From NCBI RefSeq assembly GCF_027484545.1, contig NZ_JAIXST010000021.1, forward strand, positions 1-45,686: a stretch of DNA of 45,686 bases. Reading direction: 5' to 3'. Source of the DNA: Runella sp. Lineage in GTDB: Bacteria > Bacteroidota > Bacteroidia > Cytophagales > Spirosomataceae. A program made the translations under genes and the position numbers. The notes under the pieces are model-generated. The model had not been told where the DNA came from and did not search any database. It saw nothing but the letters and a program-made list of their open reading frames with translations. Shown here piece after piece: positions 8,970-16,839 of the stretch (its first letter is position 1; every line of letters starts with the position of its first letter).

Positions 8970-9782
8970 TCAGTGTCCTACCATCACGGCAACGTCTGCG
9001 TGATTGACCACATCTTCGGCTACGCTGCCATAAATAAAGTGTTCAAAACCTTTCCGTGCGTGCGTGTACATGACAATAATATCTGCCTCGACGTCCCTTG
9101 CATAATCTACAATTCCTTTTTCAACCGTGCTGCTTTCATGGATGATAAATTGATAATTGCTAAAACCCAGCTCAAGGGCCAATTTTCCCATTTTTGCCCA
9201 TAACACATTACTGTCAAATTTCTTCATACCGTTATCCACATACACAAAATGCGGATCTATCTGCGCCTTATCAAGCAGTTCTAAAGCGGACTTCACAAAT
9301 TGCGTATTCTGAAAATCTATGGCAAACACAACACGACGAAATGCATTAACTGGCGTTTTCACAACCAATACGGGACAGGAAACCTCCCGTACTACGTGCT
9401 CGGCGTTAGAGCCGTTTGTCCACTCTTTCCAGCCTGTAGCACCAGTAGAACCCATAACAATCAAATCGGCGCTTTGATTGGCCATTAGCTTTGCCAGAGA
9501 TTCATTATCGCGTATTATTTTAAATCTAAATTTTACGTCCCGATAGCTTGGTTTATCCACCATATCCTGAAGACGTTCTTTGGATTCTTGCGTTAAATAT
9601 TTATAAAACTCGTCTTTAGTGTCGTAAAATTCGTTTTCAATGATGGTGTATTCGATTGTTGGGAAAATGATTTTTTTAAGCAATACCACCGTTGCTCCTT
9701 TTTTCTTAGCGATTTCAACGGCTACGTCAAGGGCATATTCAGATACATCACTCAGGTCAGTCGGAACAAGTATTGTTTTCAT
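8970..9782 (-). CDS. Tandem universal stress protein (two Usp domains)
   Basis: 270 aa from ATG 9782. Two Usp domains are in tandem: residues of about 1-142 (MKTILVPTDLS ... GSTGATGWKEWTNGSNAEHVV, carrying the GxxG-x9-G[S/N] ATP-binding pattern) and about 148-270 (RRVVFAIDF ... YGSVAEDVV). Proteins of this type are cytosolic stress or nucleotide-sensing factors. It is divergent from porX across a 228-bp spacer containing an inverted repeat that could regulate either gene. Confidence 0.9.
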   Translation of the reverse strand: MKTILVPTDLSDVSEYALDVAVEIAKKKGATVVLLKKIIFPTIEYTIIENEFYDTKDEFYKYLTQESKERLQDMVDKPSYRDVKFRFKIIRDNESLAKLMANQSADLIVMGSTGATGWKEWTNGSNAEHVVREVSCPVLVVKTPVNAFRRVVFAIDFQNTQFVKSALELLDKAQIDPHFVYVDNGMKKFDSNVLWAKMGKLALELGFSNYQFIIHESSTVEKGIVDYARDVEADIIVMYTHARKGFEHFIYGSVAEDVVNHADVAVMVGH

Positions 9783-9842
9783 TAGTTGAAAGAATAAGTT
9801 GGTAAACAGTTCAAATTTCCACCTTCACCTCCCTTAAAAATA

Positions 9843-9877
9843 TGACAATTCGCACGTATGAATAGTGATAATTGTCA
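9843..9877. promoter_or_regulatory. Inverted repeat in the usp-porX divergent spacer
   Basis: TGACAATT at 9843-9850 is mirrored by AATTGTCA at 9870-9877 across 19 nt. It lies upstream of both divergent genes. It could be a dimeric regulator site, or chance in AT-rich DNA; no known operator consensus is matched. Confidence 0.3.
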
Positions 9878-9972
9878 GTCCCTAACAATTATTCAACCCT
9901 TAGCGCGTTTAGGAAGGACACGTTTTTAAGTAATTTTTTCACCAATCCTCTAATAGTATCAGGCACTTATTT

Positions 9973-9999
9973 ACTAATTCACAAATCACTAATTCACAA
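9973..9999. repeat. Two direct 12-mers (ACTAATTCACAA) just before porX
   Basis: ACTAATTCACAA occurs at 9973-9984 and 9988-9999, a 15-nt period, ending 11 nt before the porX start codon. It occupies the 5' leader position, so it could affect translation initiation; it is probably a remnant of a simple tandem repeat. Confidence 0.55.
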
Positions 10000-10010
10000 T
10001 TTATACTTAT

Positions 10011-11570
10011 ATGGCAAATATCCTCTGGGCCGACGATGAAATAGATTTATTAAAACCGCATATTTTATTTTTAACTGGTAAAGGTTACAACATCACGGCC
10101 GTCAACAGCGGATCCGATGCACTCGAGAAAGTAGAACAGGAGCGTTTTGATGTCGTGTTTTTGGATGAAAATATGCCCGGCCTTTCGGGACTCGAAACGC
10201 TGGCCCAAATCAAGCAAAGTCGTCCTAATTTGCCCGTGGTAATGATTACCAAAAGCGAAGAAGAGCGCATCATGGAAGAAGCAATCGGCTCCAAAATTGC
10301 CGATTATCTGATTAAACCACTTAATCCAAACCAAATTTTACTTTCAGTAAAAAAGATTCTGGACAACAAGCGGTTGGTGAGCGAAAAAACGAACCACAAC
10401 TACATGCAGGAATTTCGGCAATTGGCGATGCAGTACCAAGACCGCATCGGTTATGCTGAATGGGTGGAATTATATAAAAAGCTTATTTACTGGGAATTGG
10501 AACTCGAAAATACCCAAGACAAGAGCATGGAAGAGATATTTCTTACGCAAAAAGAAGAAGCCAATTCCAACTTTTGTAAGTTTATAATCGACCATTACGA
10601 AGAGTGGCTTAACGATCCTAATGCTGAAAAACCAATACTATCGCATCAGTTGTTGAAGCGCAAAGTATTTCCGTTGATGAAACAAACGGAACCGTTGTTT
10701 TTCATTTTGATTGACAATTTTCGTTTCGATCAGTGGAAAGTAGTAGAGCCGCTTTTGAGTGAATTTTTCACCGTAGAGGAAGAATCTTCGTATTATTCTA
10801 TTTTACCTACTACAACCGGTTTTGCGCGAAATGCAATTTTTGCGGGGCTGATGCCGAGCGAAATTGAAAAACAATACCCTAATTGGTGGGTTAATGACGA
10901 AAACACCCCCGATGGCGAAGAAGGTCTCAACAAACACGAGGAAGATTTGCTTCGCAAGCAATTTGAGCGCAATCGGATGCAGGTACGGTTTTCATACAAT
11001 AAAATCATCAATCAAAACCAAGGAAAAACCCTGATTGACAACCTCCCCAATCTTTGGAAAAATCACTTGAATGTCATTGTCTATAACTTCGTGGATATGC
11101 TCTCACACGCCCGTACAGACATGATGATGATCAAGGAATTGGCTCCGGACGAAGCGGCTTATCGGTCGATTACGAAATCGTGGTTTCAGCACTCGCCCAT
11201 CATGGATTTACTTCAGAAAATTTCGGAGAAAAAAGGGCGTATCATCATCACCACTGACCACGGCATGACGCGGGTAAAGAAACCCGTAAAAATTGTGGGC
11301 TACCGCGAAACCAATACTAATTTGCGTTACAAACAAGGTAAAAACTTGGGTTTTGACGGCAACCACCTCTACGTTTGTCGCCGACCAGAGCGGTTGTTTT
11401 TACCCAAACTTAACGTTTCGACTGCTTATGTGTTCACCCTCGGCGATTACTTTTTTGCCTATCCCAACAATTTCAACCAATACGTCAATATGTACCGAGA
11501 CACGTTCCAACACGGCGGTGTTTCGATTGAAGAAATGATTATTCCGTTTGCGTTCCTTAAACCAAAGTGA
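10011..11570 (+). CDS. porX: PorX: response regulator with PglZ domain, T9SS regulator
   Basis: 519 aa from ATG 10011. The receiver domain spans 1-120, with acidic pair D8/D9, phospho-acceptor D52 in FLDENMPG and the conserved K of LIKPL. A helical linker follows, then a PglZ (alkaline phosphatase superfamily) domain from about residue 200 to the end (PLFFILIDNFRFDQW, TTTGFARNAIF, IITTDHGMTR). PorX with the PorY kinase controls T9SS function in other Bacteroidota (established for Porphyromonas). This fits the T9SS cargo encoded at 1097 and 12440. The last 51 nt are repeated exactly at 12371-12421, beyond a small inserted cassette. The present stop is TGA, whereas the distal copy is followed by TAA, probably the ancestral end or the donor end. 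Confidence 0.92.
   Translation: MANILWADDEIDLLKPHILFLTGKGYNITAVNSGSDALEKVEQERFDVVFLDENMPGLSGLETLAQIKQSRPNLPVVMITKSEEERIMEEAIGSKIADYLIKPLNPNQILLSVKKILDNKRLVSEKTNHNYMQEFRQLAMQYQDRIGYAEWVELYKKLIYWELELENTQDKSMEEIFLTQKEEANSNFCKFIIDHYEEWLNDPNAEKPILSHQLLKRKVFPLMKQTEPLFFILIDNFRFDQWKVVEPLLSEFFTVEEESSYYSILPTTTGFARNAIFAGLMPSEIEKQYPNWWVNDENTPDGEEGLNKHEEDLLRKQFERNRMQVRFSYNKIINQNQGKTLIDNLPNLWKNHLNVIVYNFVDMLSHARTDMMMIKELAPDEAAYRSITKSWFQHSPIMDLLQKISEKKGRIIITTDHGMTRVKKPVKIVGYRETNTNLRYKQGKNLGFDGNHLYVCRRPERLFLPKLNVSTAYVFTLGDYFFAYPNNFNQYVNMYRDTFQHGGVSIEEMIIPFAFLKPK
11518..11568. repeat. 51-bp direct repeat, left copy (porX 3' end)
   Basis: It starts GTGTTTCGATTGAAGAAATG and ends CTTAAACCAAAGT. It is identical over all 51 positions to 12371-12421, while the flanking bases on both sides differ. 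It encodes the last 17 residues of PorX. Confidence 0.95.
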
Positions 11571-11577
11571 TTTTTTT

Positions 11578-11990
11578 ATGAATAGGAGTGACTTAAAACA
11601 ACTTGCACGAATACGAATTGAGGAGGCCCAATTATTACTTAACAATAAACATATAGCGGGGCCTATTATTTAGCAGGTTACTCTATTGAATGTGCTTTAA
11701 AAGCGTGTATTGCTAAACAGATACGTAAATTTGATTTTCCTGATAAACATTTGGCTAATGATAGTTATACACATGATATTGAGAAGTTACTAAAAGTAGC
11801 GGGGTTATACAGTTTGCATAAAAAAGAATGCGATAGTAATGCTGATTTCAAAACAAACTGGGAAGTAGTGAAAGATTGGAGCGAGAAAAGTCGTTACCAA
11901 AAATTCGACAAAAAAGCGGCAAATGATTTATATTTGTCTATTATTGATTCAACAAACGGAATACTCCCATGGTTAGAACAGCATTGGTAG
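11578..11990 (+). pseudogene. HEPN-domain protein, one-base frameshift
   Basis: ATG 11578 sits 7 nt after the porX stop. The reading MNRSDLKQLARIRIEEAQLL continues to KHIAG and then hits TAG at 11671. Adding one G to the GGGG run at 11658-11661 gives HIAGAYYLAGYSIECALKAC, the classic HEPN helix-2/3 pattern, which continues in frame to the stop at 11990 (about 138 aa). HEPN proteins are helical and often RNases or nucleotide-transferase partners. A canonical R-x4-H is not obvious; the nearest candidate is the polar stretch IRKFDFPDKH. The damage may be real inactivation, a sequencing error in a G-run or, less likely, programmed slippage. The gene end overlaps the next gene by 22 nt. Confidence 0.8.
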
Positions 11991-12343
11991 AAAGTGATAT
12001 GGGTAAAGGGAGAGAAATTATCAGCAGTCTTGATGCGGTAAATCTTAACTTTCCTGTAGTTTTTTGGATGTACGATGAAGATGCGGACAGTTGGAAGCTT
12101 GTTTTCTCAAAAGACCAGATTAACAAATTAGGGAAACGCTATTTCTATCAAAAATTAATTGAGGCTTTATCAAAAGAACATTTAGATGAAGGGATTACCC
12201 TTACTTTAATTGACTACAATGATACTCTAATAAAATCTTTGAGAAAAGCTATTCATATTCCTAAAGTTAGCGGTTTCTGGTTTACAGGAAATTCAATCAA
12301 CGGTAGAATGTTTCCGGACTCTTATATATATAGAGTTTCTTGA
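11969..12343 (+). CDS. Unknown 124-aa protein, overlapping partner of the HEPN gene
   Basis: ATG 11969 lies inside the last 22 nt of the HEPN gene in another frame, so translation is likely coupled. Recognisable features are an N-terminal ESDMGKGREIISSLDA helix, then a hydrophobic strand ending in an aromatic (FPVVFWMYDEDADSWKLVFS), and a C-terminal GFWFTGNSINGRMFPDSYIYRV. The segment 'ESD..-GR.-...-LD.-....-PV.-.-W.Y...-..W.L' resembles a widespread short uncharacterised family, from memory and not verified. No catalytic motif is identifiable. By position it could be the antitoxin or regulator of the HEPN protein. AT-rich codon use matches the HEPN gene, not porX. Confidence 0.7.
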   Translation: MVRTALVESDMGKGREIISSLDAVNLNFPVVFWMYDEDADSWKLVFSKDQINKLGKRYFYQKLIEALSKEHLDEGITLTLIDYNDTLIKSLRKAIHIPKVSGFWFTGNSINGRMFPDSYIYRVS

Positions 12344-12370
12344 ATCAATAAAATGAGCATTTCTCCAATT

Positions 12371-12421
12371 GTGTTTCGATTGAAGAAATGATTATTCCGT
12401 TTGCGTTCCTTAAACCAAAGT
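12371..12421. repeat. 51-bp direct repeat, right copy (detached porX end)
   Basis: Exact copy of 11518-11568 with no open porX frame leading into it. It is followed directly by AA, making a TAA stop where the left copy has TGA. It marks the right boundary of the cassette. Confidence 0.95.
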
Positions 12422-12439
12422 AACAAGTGTGCCTTTTTC

Positions 12440-14227
12440 CTAACGAATCAGTAACAGTTGACCCCGAAATACATGTCCGGCAGGTTCTGAACGAATCACG
12501 TACACGTACGAGCCTGTCGGCAATGTATTCCCATCAAACGGTTTTTGATAGCTCCCTTTGTTATAAAACACGGCCTGTCCCCACCGGTCAAAAACCGTAA
12601 CTTCTGCCTCAGGATATTCTTCCAATCCTTTCAGTTCCCACGTATCATTTTGCCCATCGTTATTGGGGGTGAAAGCATCTGGTATATACACACCCGCAAA
12701 AACATGAATCGTAATGCTGTCTTCAGCCAAGCAACCTGATGCTTCTTTCGCCACGACTCGGTAGGTTGTAGTACGTTCCGGTGAGAATACCGGTCGGGCA
12801 GAATTCGGTTCATTTATACCCACTGTCGGGGTCCAATCATAGGTATAATCGCCTTTCAAATCAGTATCCAGCGTGAGGGAAGAACCTTTGAAAAGATCTC
12901 GATCAGCCCCTAAATCAAGCGTGGCTGGCGTACCGACAATGACCGTTCGTTTGGCTTCCCCATTCAAACAGGCTAAATCCCCCGTAACTGTATAGGTAAT
13001 AGTATGCTGACCTACGCCTGCCAGCTTAGGGTCAAAAGTGGGATTCACCACTCCATTTCCTACAAAAACCCCTCCTGTCGGAGTGCCTTTTAAGGCAACA
13101 GGCGCAAAAGCAGTCCCGCAAAAGTTGCGTACGGAATCCAGCTTAACGGTAATTTTAGTGACCATTTCCAAACTCGTCAAAGGAGAAGTAGCTCGGCATC
13201 CGTTGCTGTCTATTACCGCTACCGCATAGTTGCCGGCTTTTGAAGCCGTGAGCACTTTATTGGTGTCACCTGCACTGTTTTGTCCATTTACTATCCACTG
13301 AAAATTTTTAAGTTTACGTCCGGTTGCCGTTAATTTCAAAGATGAACCCGGACAGAGTTGATTCCCCGTGGTTATTATGCTAACTACGGGGTCATCGTAT
13401 TGCACAATGGTTATTGGCATTGATTCAGTAGAGCAGCCATTGGGAGCCGTTACTTTTACGCTATACACTCCGGGCTGTGCTACGGTGGCTACATTGACCC
13501 CACCATTGATTGGCTGCCCATCTTTGAGCCACTGATAAATAAACGTTCTTCCCGGGGTAGCGGTCAGTGTCACCGTTTTTCCCTTACAAAAACCACTGTT
13601 AGAGGTTCGTAAATCAACTTTAGGAGGGGTATTGGAAATGACCGTTATACTTCCCGGAGCATTGGCACATCCATCAACATCGGTTATTTTCAAGGTATAA
13701 ATCCCCGTTTCAACGGCATCATACGTGTTCGTATTTGCTCCGGCAATGGCTTGATTCTCCCGAAACCATTGGTAGGTAAGCGCCCCCAGTTCACTCGTCG
13801 AAGCTGTTAATTTTACCGAGCCATCCACGCAACGAGTTCCTGTCGAATTACCAATGGAAACACTTACATTGGGTTTGGTTTTAAATACTATGGTAACGGG
13901 ATCCGGCAGAATGGTTTCCGGACATACTTGCAGATTTTTAGCGATACACTTGTAAATTCCGCCTTGGTTTTTAGTAACAACGAAAGCCGAATCCGTGGCG
14001 TTTGGAATAGGAATATCATTTAAACTCCATTGAAAAGTGCTTCCTTTCATAAAATTGGTCAGGTTAAGTTGCACCAAACTGTCTTGGCAAACGGAATTGG
14101 CAGCTATTGTACCGGGCTTTCCACGTTTGGAAATACTGATAACGGGTTTTGTGAGACAATCTGCGAGGTGAGCTTCTGCCTGCAGAGTTACCAACAAAAA
14201 CAACCATCCCAAGTATCGCCTGCTCAT
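12440..14227 (-). CDS. Multi-Ig surface protein with gliding-motility (CHU_C, T9SS type B) C-terminus
   Basis: 595 aa from ATG 14227 with a signal peptide ending near LQAEAHLA. At least four PKD/Ig-like repeats of about 80-90 residues follow, with the recurring pattern (T)YQW....-..Y.-.V.....GC...S (for example LTYQWFRENQAIAGANTNTY and FIYQWLKDGQPINGG). The C-terminal about 85 residues are a CHU_C domain: IPDAFTPNNDGQNDTWELKG ... VFDRWGQAVF ... PTGSYVYVIR. That is the type B T9SS signal, which in other species works with PorP/SprF-type partners. It is probably a cell-surface adhesin-like protein. The cassette's right boundary lies just beyond its stop codon. Confidence 0.85.
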   Translation of the reverse strand: MSRRYLGWLFLLVTLQAEAHLADCLTKPVISISKRGKPGTIAANSVCQDSLVQLNLTNFMKGSTFQWSLNDIPIPNATDSAFVVTKNQGGIYKCIAKNLQVCPETILPDPVTIVFKTKPNVSVSIGNSTGTRCVDGSVKLTASTSELGALTYQWFRENQAIAGANTNTYDAVETGIYTLKITDVDGCANAPGSITVISNTPPKVDLRTSNSGFCKGKTVTLTATPGRTFIYQWLKDGQPINGGVNVATVAQPGVYSVKVTAPNGCSTESMPITIVQYDDPVVSIITTGNQLCPGSSLKLTATGRKLKNFQWIVNGQNSAGDTNKVLTASKAGNYAVAVIDSNGCRATSPLTSLEMVTKITVKLDSVRNFCGTAFAPVALKGTPTGGVFVGNGVVNPTFDPKLAGVGQHTITYTVTGDLACLNGEAKRTVIVGTPATLDLGADRDLFKGSSLTLDTDLKGDYTYDWTPTVGINEPNSARPVFSPERTTTYRVVAKEASGCLAEDSITIHVFAGVYIPDAFTPNNDGQNDTWELKGLEEYPEAEVTVFDRWGQAVFYNKGSYQKPFDGNTLPTGSYVYVIRSEPAGHVFRGQLLLIR

Positions 14228-14318
14228 TGGAGTAAAGTAGAAGTATTATCAACAAAATAACAATAAATCAGGGAAATACTCAACTGAATGTGGGAATTGA
14301 TTTAAGAGGGGGTATTTT

Positions 14319-14969
14319 TCAGGAATTAAAGAGCTGATTAAGCCAACTGACAAACTGTTGACATAATACAGTATTTGTATTCAAATAACTTTTCGTAATG
14401 GCAAGCCCCATCGGTGTGCCTGGGTCTTCCTGCCAAGCTAACCACGTATGTATACGAGCTTTTGCTTTATGAATGGAGTTATATTTGTGTAACTGCCCCT
14501 CTTCAATTTCTTCCAGAATTCGGTCGGCTTCTATTAAAAGTATATCATTTTCAGGAACAAGATACTTCACAAAATCTTCCAGCATCCCGGCGGCATTATT
14601 ATCGGGCATCAGCCATATCCCAATGGTTGGATTTCGCTCTTGACTTCCGATAATTGTGCCTCCGAAAGCTGGGGCTTCAGGTACATCATAACCCAACTTT
14701 TCGAGGTTATATTTTATAGACTCCCAACGAGCATCCAAATCTGCGTCCGCATCAATTACAACCCCAATTGCCTCAACATTGGGCTTTTTTCTTAAACAAT
14801 ACGCTTCCAATTTTCCATACACGTTTGAAAACCCTTTACTGTCATCAATATAAAAGACAGAAGGTTGGTCTCCCACATACTCCTTCCAAATATTTGCGAT
14901 GACGTGTACATCATCATTTCCTTCTACAACCAGAAATTTTTTAAAATTCTTAGGGTTCAAATTACTCAT
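14319..14969 (-). CDS. DUF3226/TOPRIM-like protein, partner of the AAA ATPase
   Basis: 216 aa from ATG 14969, overlapping the ATPase stop by 4 nt (ATGA), so translation is coupled. The TOPRIM-type acidic set is visible: E16 in FLVVEGNDD, and D73/D75/D77 in VVIDADADLD. A second conserved block is GIWLMPDNNAAGMLEDF, typical of DUF3226. TOPRIM domains of OLD-family systems are metal-dependent nucleases. Here the ATPase and TOPRIM are separate genes, as in PARIS (AriA/AriB), although AriB belongs to DUF4435, not DUF3226. A role as the effector nuclease of a defence pair is inference. Confidence 0.8.
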   Translation of the reverse strand: MSNLNPKNFKKFLVVEGNDDVHVIANIWKEYVGDQPSVFYIDDSKGFSNVYGKLEAYCLRKKPNVEAIGVVIDADADLDARWESIKYNLEKLGYDVPEAPAFGGTIIGSQERNPTIGIWLMPDNNAAGMLEDFVKYLVPENDILLIEADRILEEIEEGQLHKYNSIHKAKARIHTWLAWQEDPGTPMGLAITKSYLNTNTVLCQQFVSWLNQLFNS

Positions 14970-16039
14970 CGTGGGTCAACGTGTAAACGGGTAGTGTTTT
15001 GAATTTCATTGGCTTCATAAACCGTCGCTTCGATATTTCCTTCATAGTTGTCTAAGCGAACCATTACGCCCGGGTCTTTCGCATGTTTACCGCCGTTGAG
15101 AACTTCCGAAAACGCATCAATACAATCGTAACTGTGAGTTGTCACAAAAGCCTGAATATTAAGGCGTTCTGCCAAATGAAAGATAATTTCCCATAATTTT
15201 TCCTGTACCGAGTAGTGAAGGCCATTTTCAAATTCATCAATGAGTAAATACCCATTTTCACAATTGACCATTGCCAATATGATAGTAAGAATGCGGTTGA
15301 TACCATCCCCCATAGAGCGAAGAGGAGCGGGCTCATCTTCCCCATCTAAAAGAACATAAGGTTTCAAACCACCTTCAAAATGTAGGTTCACAATTTGAGG
15401 TTGAATAATTTTTAATGCTTCAAAAACCTTATTTCTTTTTTCTGTACGTAGAGCCACTTTATCCCAAAGATTACCATTATCAGGAGCACTAATAATCGCA
15501 GAAGCAACTAATCCAAAAGGATAACGAGAAAATTCTTGACTCAATCGACGTCTGTATACCTTTTCAGAAAGAATTAGTGAAATAAAGTCATTATCATCTT
15601 TCTTCGCTAAGAGTTCAACAGAAAAAGGATTGGTTCCAATTTCCTCTTGAGAAGAGGCTATTTTCATTTCATCACCTTTTTGATAAATGGTCTTGATCAG
15701 ATTAATAGATAAAGGATGCAAGGCATCTACTTCTCCAATTTTTATTGATTGTGTATCCTCAAAGTAAGAGATTTTTTTTTTATAAAAAAGTGACGATATG
15801 GTTTGTTCTTGTTTCTCAAACTCAATTCCCTCAACTAACTTTTCCCCTCTAACAGTCAAAAACCTATCAACCCAAGTAAAGAAATCAAGATTATCATAAG
15901 AAAAAAATAATATTAAGGCCTCCAACACACTCGACTTACCAGTATTGTTCTTCCCAACAATCAAATTCACTCGCCCCAATTTGTCAATTTTGAGGTGTTT
16001 GAGGTTACGATAATTGCGTATTTCCAAAGAATTAAGCAT
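14966..16039 (-). CDS. AAA15/OLD-like ATPase
   Basis: 357 aa from ATG 16039. The ABC/SMC-type ATPase has Walker A GKNNTGKSS at residues 29-37, preceded by the family hallmark LNSLEIRNYRNLKHLKIDKL. Walker B is YLLIDEFENGLHYS and the His switch is VTTHSYDCID. The segment between Walker A and the ABC-like half (about 45-200) is AT-rich, poorly conserved and charged, as in AAA15 defence ATPases. No other subunit than the DUF3226 protein is present. The pair forms a compact module between the CHU_C gene and the nucleotidase gene, and is a good candidate for anti-phage defence. Confidence 0.85.
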   Translation of the reverse strand: MLNSLEIRNYRNLKHLKIDKLGRVNLIVGKNNTGKSSVLEALILFFSYDNLDFFTWVDRFLTVRGEKLVEGIEFEKQEQTISSLFYKKKISYFEDTQSIKIGEVDALHPLSINLIKTIYQKGDEMKIASSQEEIGTNPFSVELLAKKDDNDFISLILSEKVYRRRLSQEFSRYPFGLVASAIISAPDNGNLWDKVALRTEKRNKVFEALKIIQPQIVNLHFEGGLKPYVLLDGEDEPAPLRSMGDGINRILTIILAMVNCENGYLLIDEFENGLHYSVQEKLWEIIFHLAERLNIQAFVTTHSYDCIDAFSEVLNGGKHAKDPGVMVRLDNYEGNIEATVYEANEIQNTTRLHVDPR

Positions 16040-16111
16040 ACCTTCTTTTCATTTTGTAATTAGTCAAAAGTAGCGTTTTTGCTCTGACACACCAAAACTT
16101 CACCCTCCTTT

Positions 16112-16135
16112 CCCAAACGTTACTGCCGTTTTGGG
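16112..16135. promoter_or_regulatory. Short hairpin in the divergent ATPase-nucleotidase spacer
   Basis: CCCAAACG at 16112-16119 can pair with CGTTTTGGG at 16127-16135 (one bulge). There is no T-run on either side, so it is not a standard terminator. It may be an operator or chance. Confidence 0.25.
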
Positions 16136-16220
16136 CAATGATTTAAACGAGTTTTCTCAAAACCCATGAATTTTTCGCAAAAATTTGGGGTTGACTTTAT
16201 AAACAATCCTACGAGTATTC

Positions 16221-16751
16221 ATGACAAAACCCCGCCTGATTTTAGACCAAGACGACGTATTGGCCGCTACCCATGGCAAACTTGCCCAAATTGTGTTAAG
16301 CGATTTTGGTACCAACCTAACGCACGAAGCCCTGCACCAAGGCCCACTCCAACAACATCTCTCTCCGGAAGACCAAAAACGATTGTATAAACTCATCCAC
16401 GCACCCGGCTTTTTTACGGATATTCCCGTCATGCCCAACGCGTATGAGGCGGTACTTGAGCTGAGTAAAAAATATGACATTTTCGTGGCCACGGCAGCGA
16501 TGGAGTTTCCCAATTCATTTCGTGATAAATACGATTGGCTGCAAACCCATTTTAATTTTATCCCTTGGTCAAATATTATCTTTTGCGGTGACAAAAGCAT
16601 CTTAAGCGGCGATTATCTGATTGATGACATGCCCCGCAATCTTAAGACATTCAAAGGAAAAGGACTTCTTTTCAACGCGCCGCACAACTTAGAAGAGACG
16701 GCTTACGAACGCGTCAGGAATTGGGAAGATATAACGAAACGATTATTGTAA
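16221..16751 (+). CDS. 5'(3')-deoxyribonucleotidase-like HAD protein (NT5C family)
   Basis: 176 aa from ATG 16221. HAD motif I is LILDQDDVLA with D9 as nucleophile and D11 as acid/base. Motif II is the T of FVATAAMEFP. Motif III/IV is DKSILSGDYLIDDMPRN. The length and the late YLIDDMPRNL signature are typical of the 5'-nucleotidase, deoxy (pyrimidine), cytosolic type C family that dephosphorylates dNMPs. It is a single gene facing the desaturase, with a shared bidirectional terminator. Confidence 0.85.
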   Translation: MTKPRLILDQDDVLAATHGKLAQIVLSDFGTNLTHEALHQGPLQQHLSPEDQKRLYKLIHAPGFFTDIPVMPNAYEAVLELSKKYDIFVATAAMEFPNSFRDKYDWLQTHFNFIPWSNIIFCGDKSILSGDYLIDDMPRNLKTFKGKGLLFNAPHNLEETAYERVRNWEDITKRLL

Positions 16752-16780
16752 TCCCCTAATAGTTACATAATTGCGCCATA

Positions 16781-16818
16781 AAAAAGGCAGGACGGTCAAA
16801 ACCATCCTGCCTTTTTTA
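16781..16818. terminator. Bidirectional terminator between convergent genes
   Basis: AAAAAAGGCAGGACGGT (16781-16797) pairs with ACCATCCTGCCTTTTTT (16802-16818) with one mismatch, and has A- and T-runs at both ends. It serves the nucleotidase gene (+) and the desaturase gene (-). Confidence 0.88.
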
Positions 16819-16839
16819 ATATCAACTTTTTGAAAATTC

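Larger units (their letters stand above)
11569..12421 (+). mobile_element. 853-bp HEPN cassette bounded by a duplicated porX 3' end
   Basis: The unit between the two 51-bp repeats contains only the HEPN gene and the overlapping unknown gene, and is visibly more AT-rich than porX. The layout (target-gene end rebuilt at one side, a loose copy of that end at the other) is what gene-end-targeting integration or recombination with a porX-bearing donor would leave. No integrase or transposase is present, so movement would need help in trans or homologous recombination. Confidence 0.6.
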
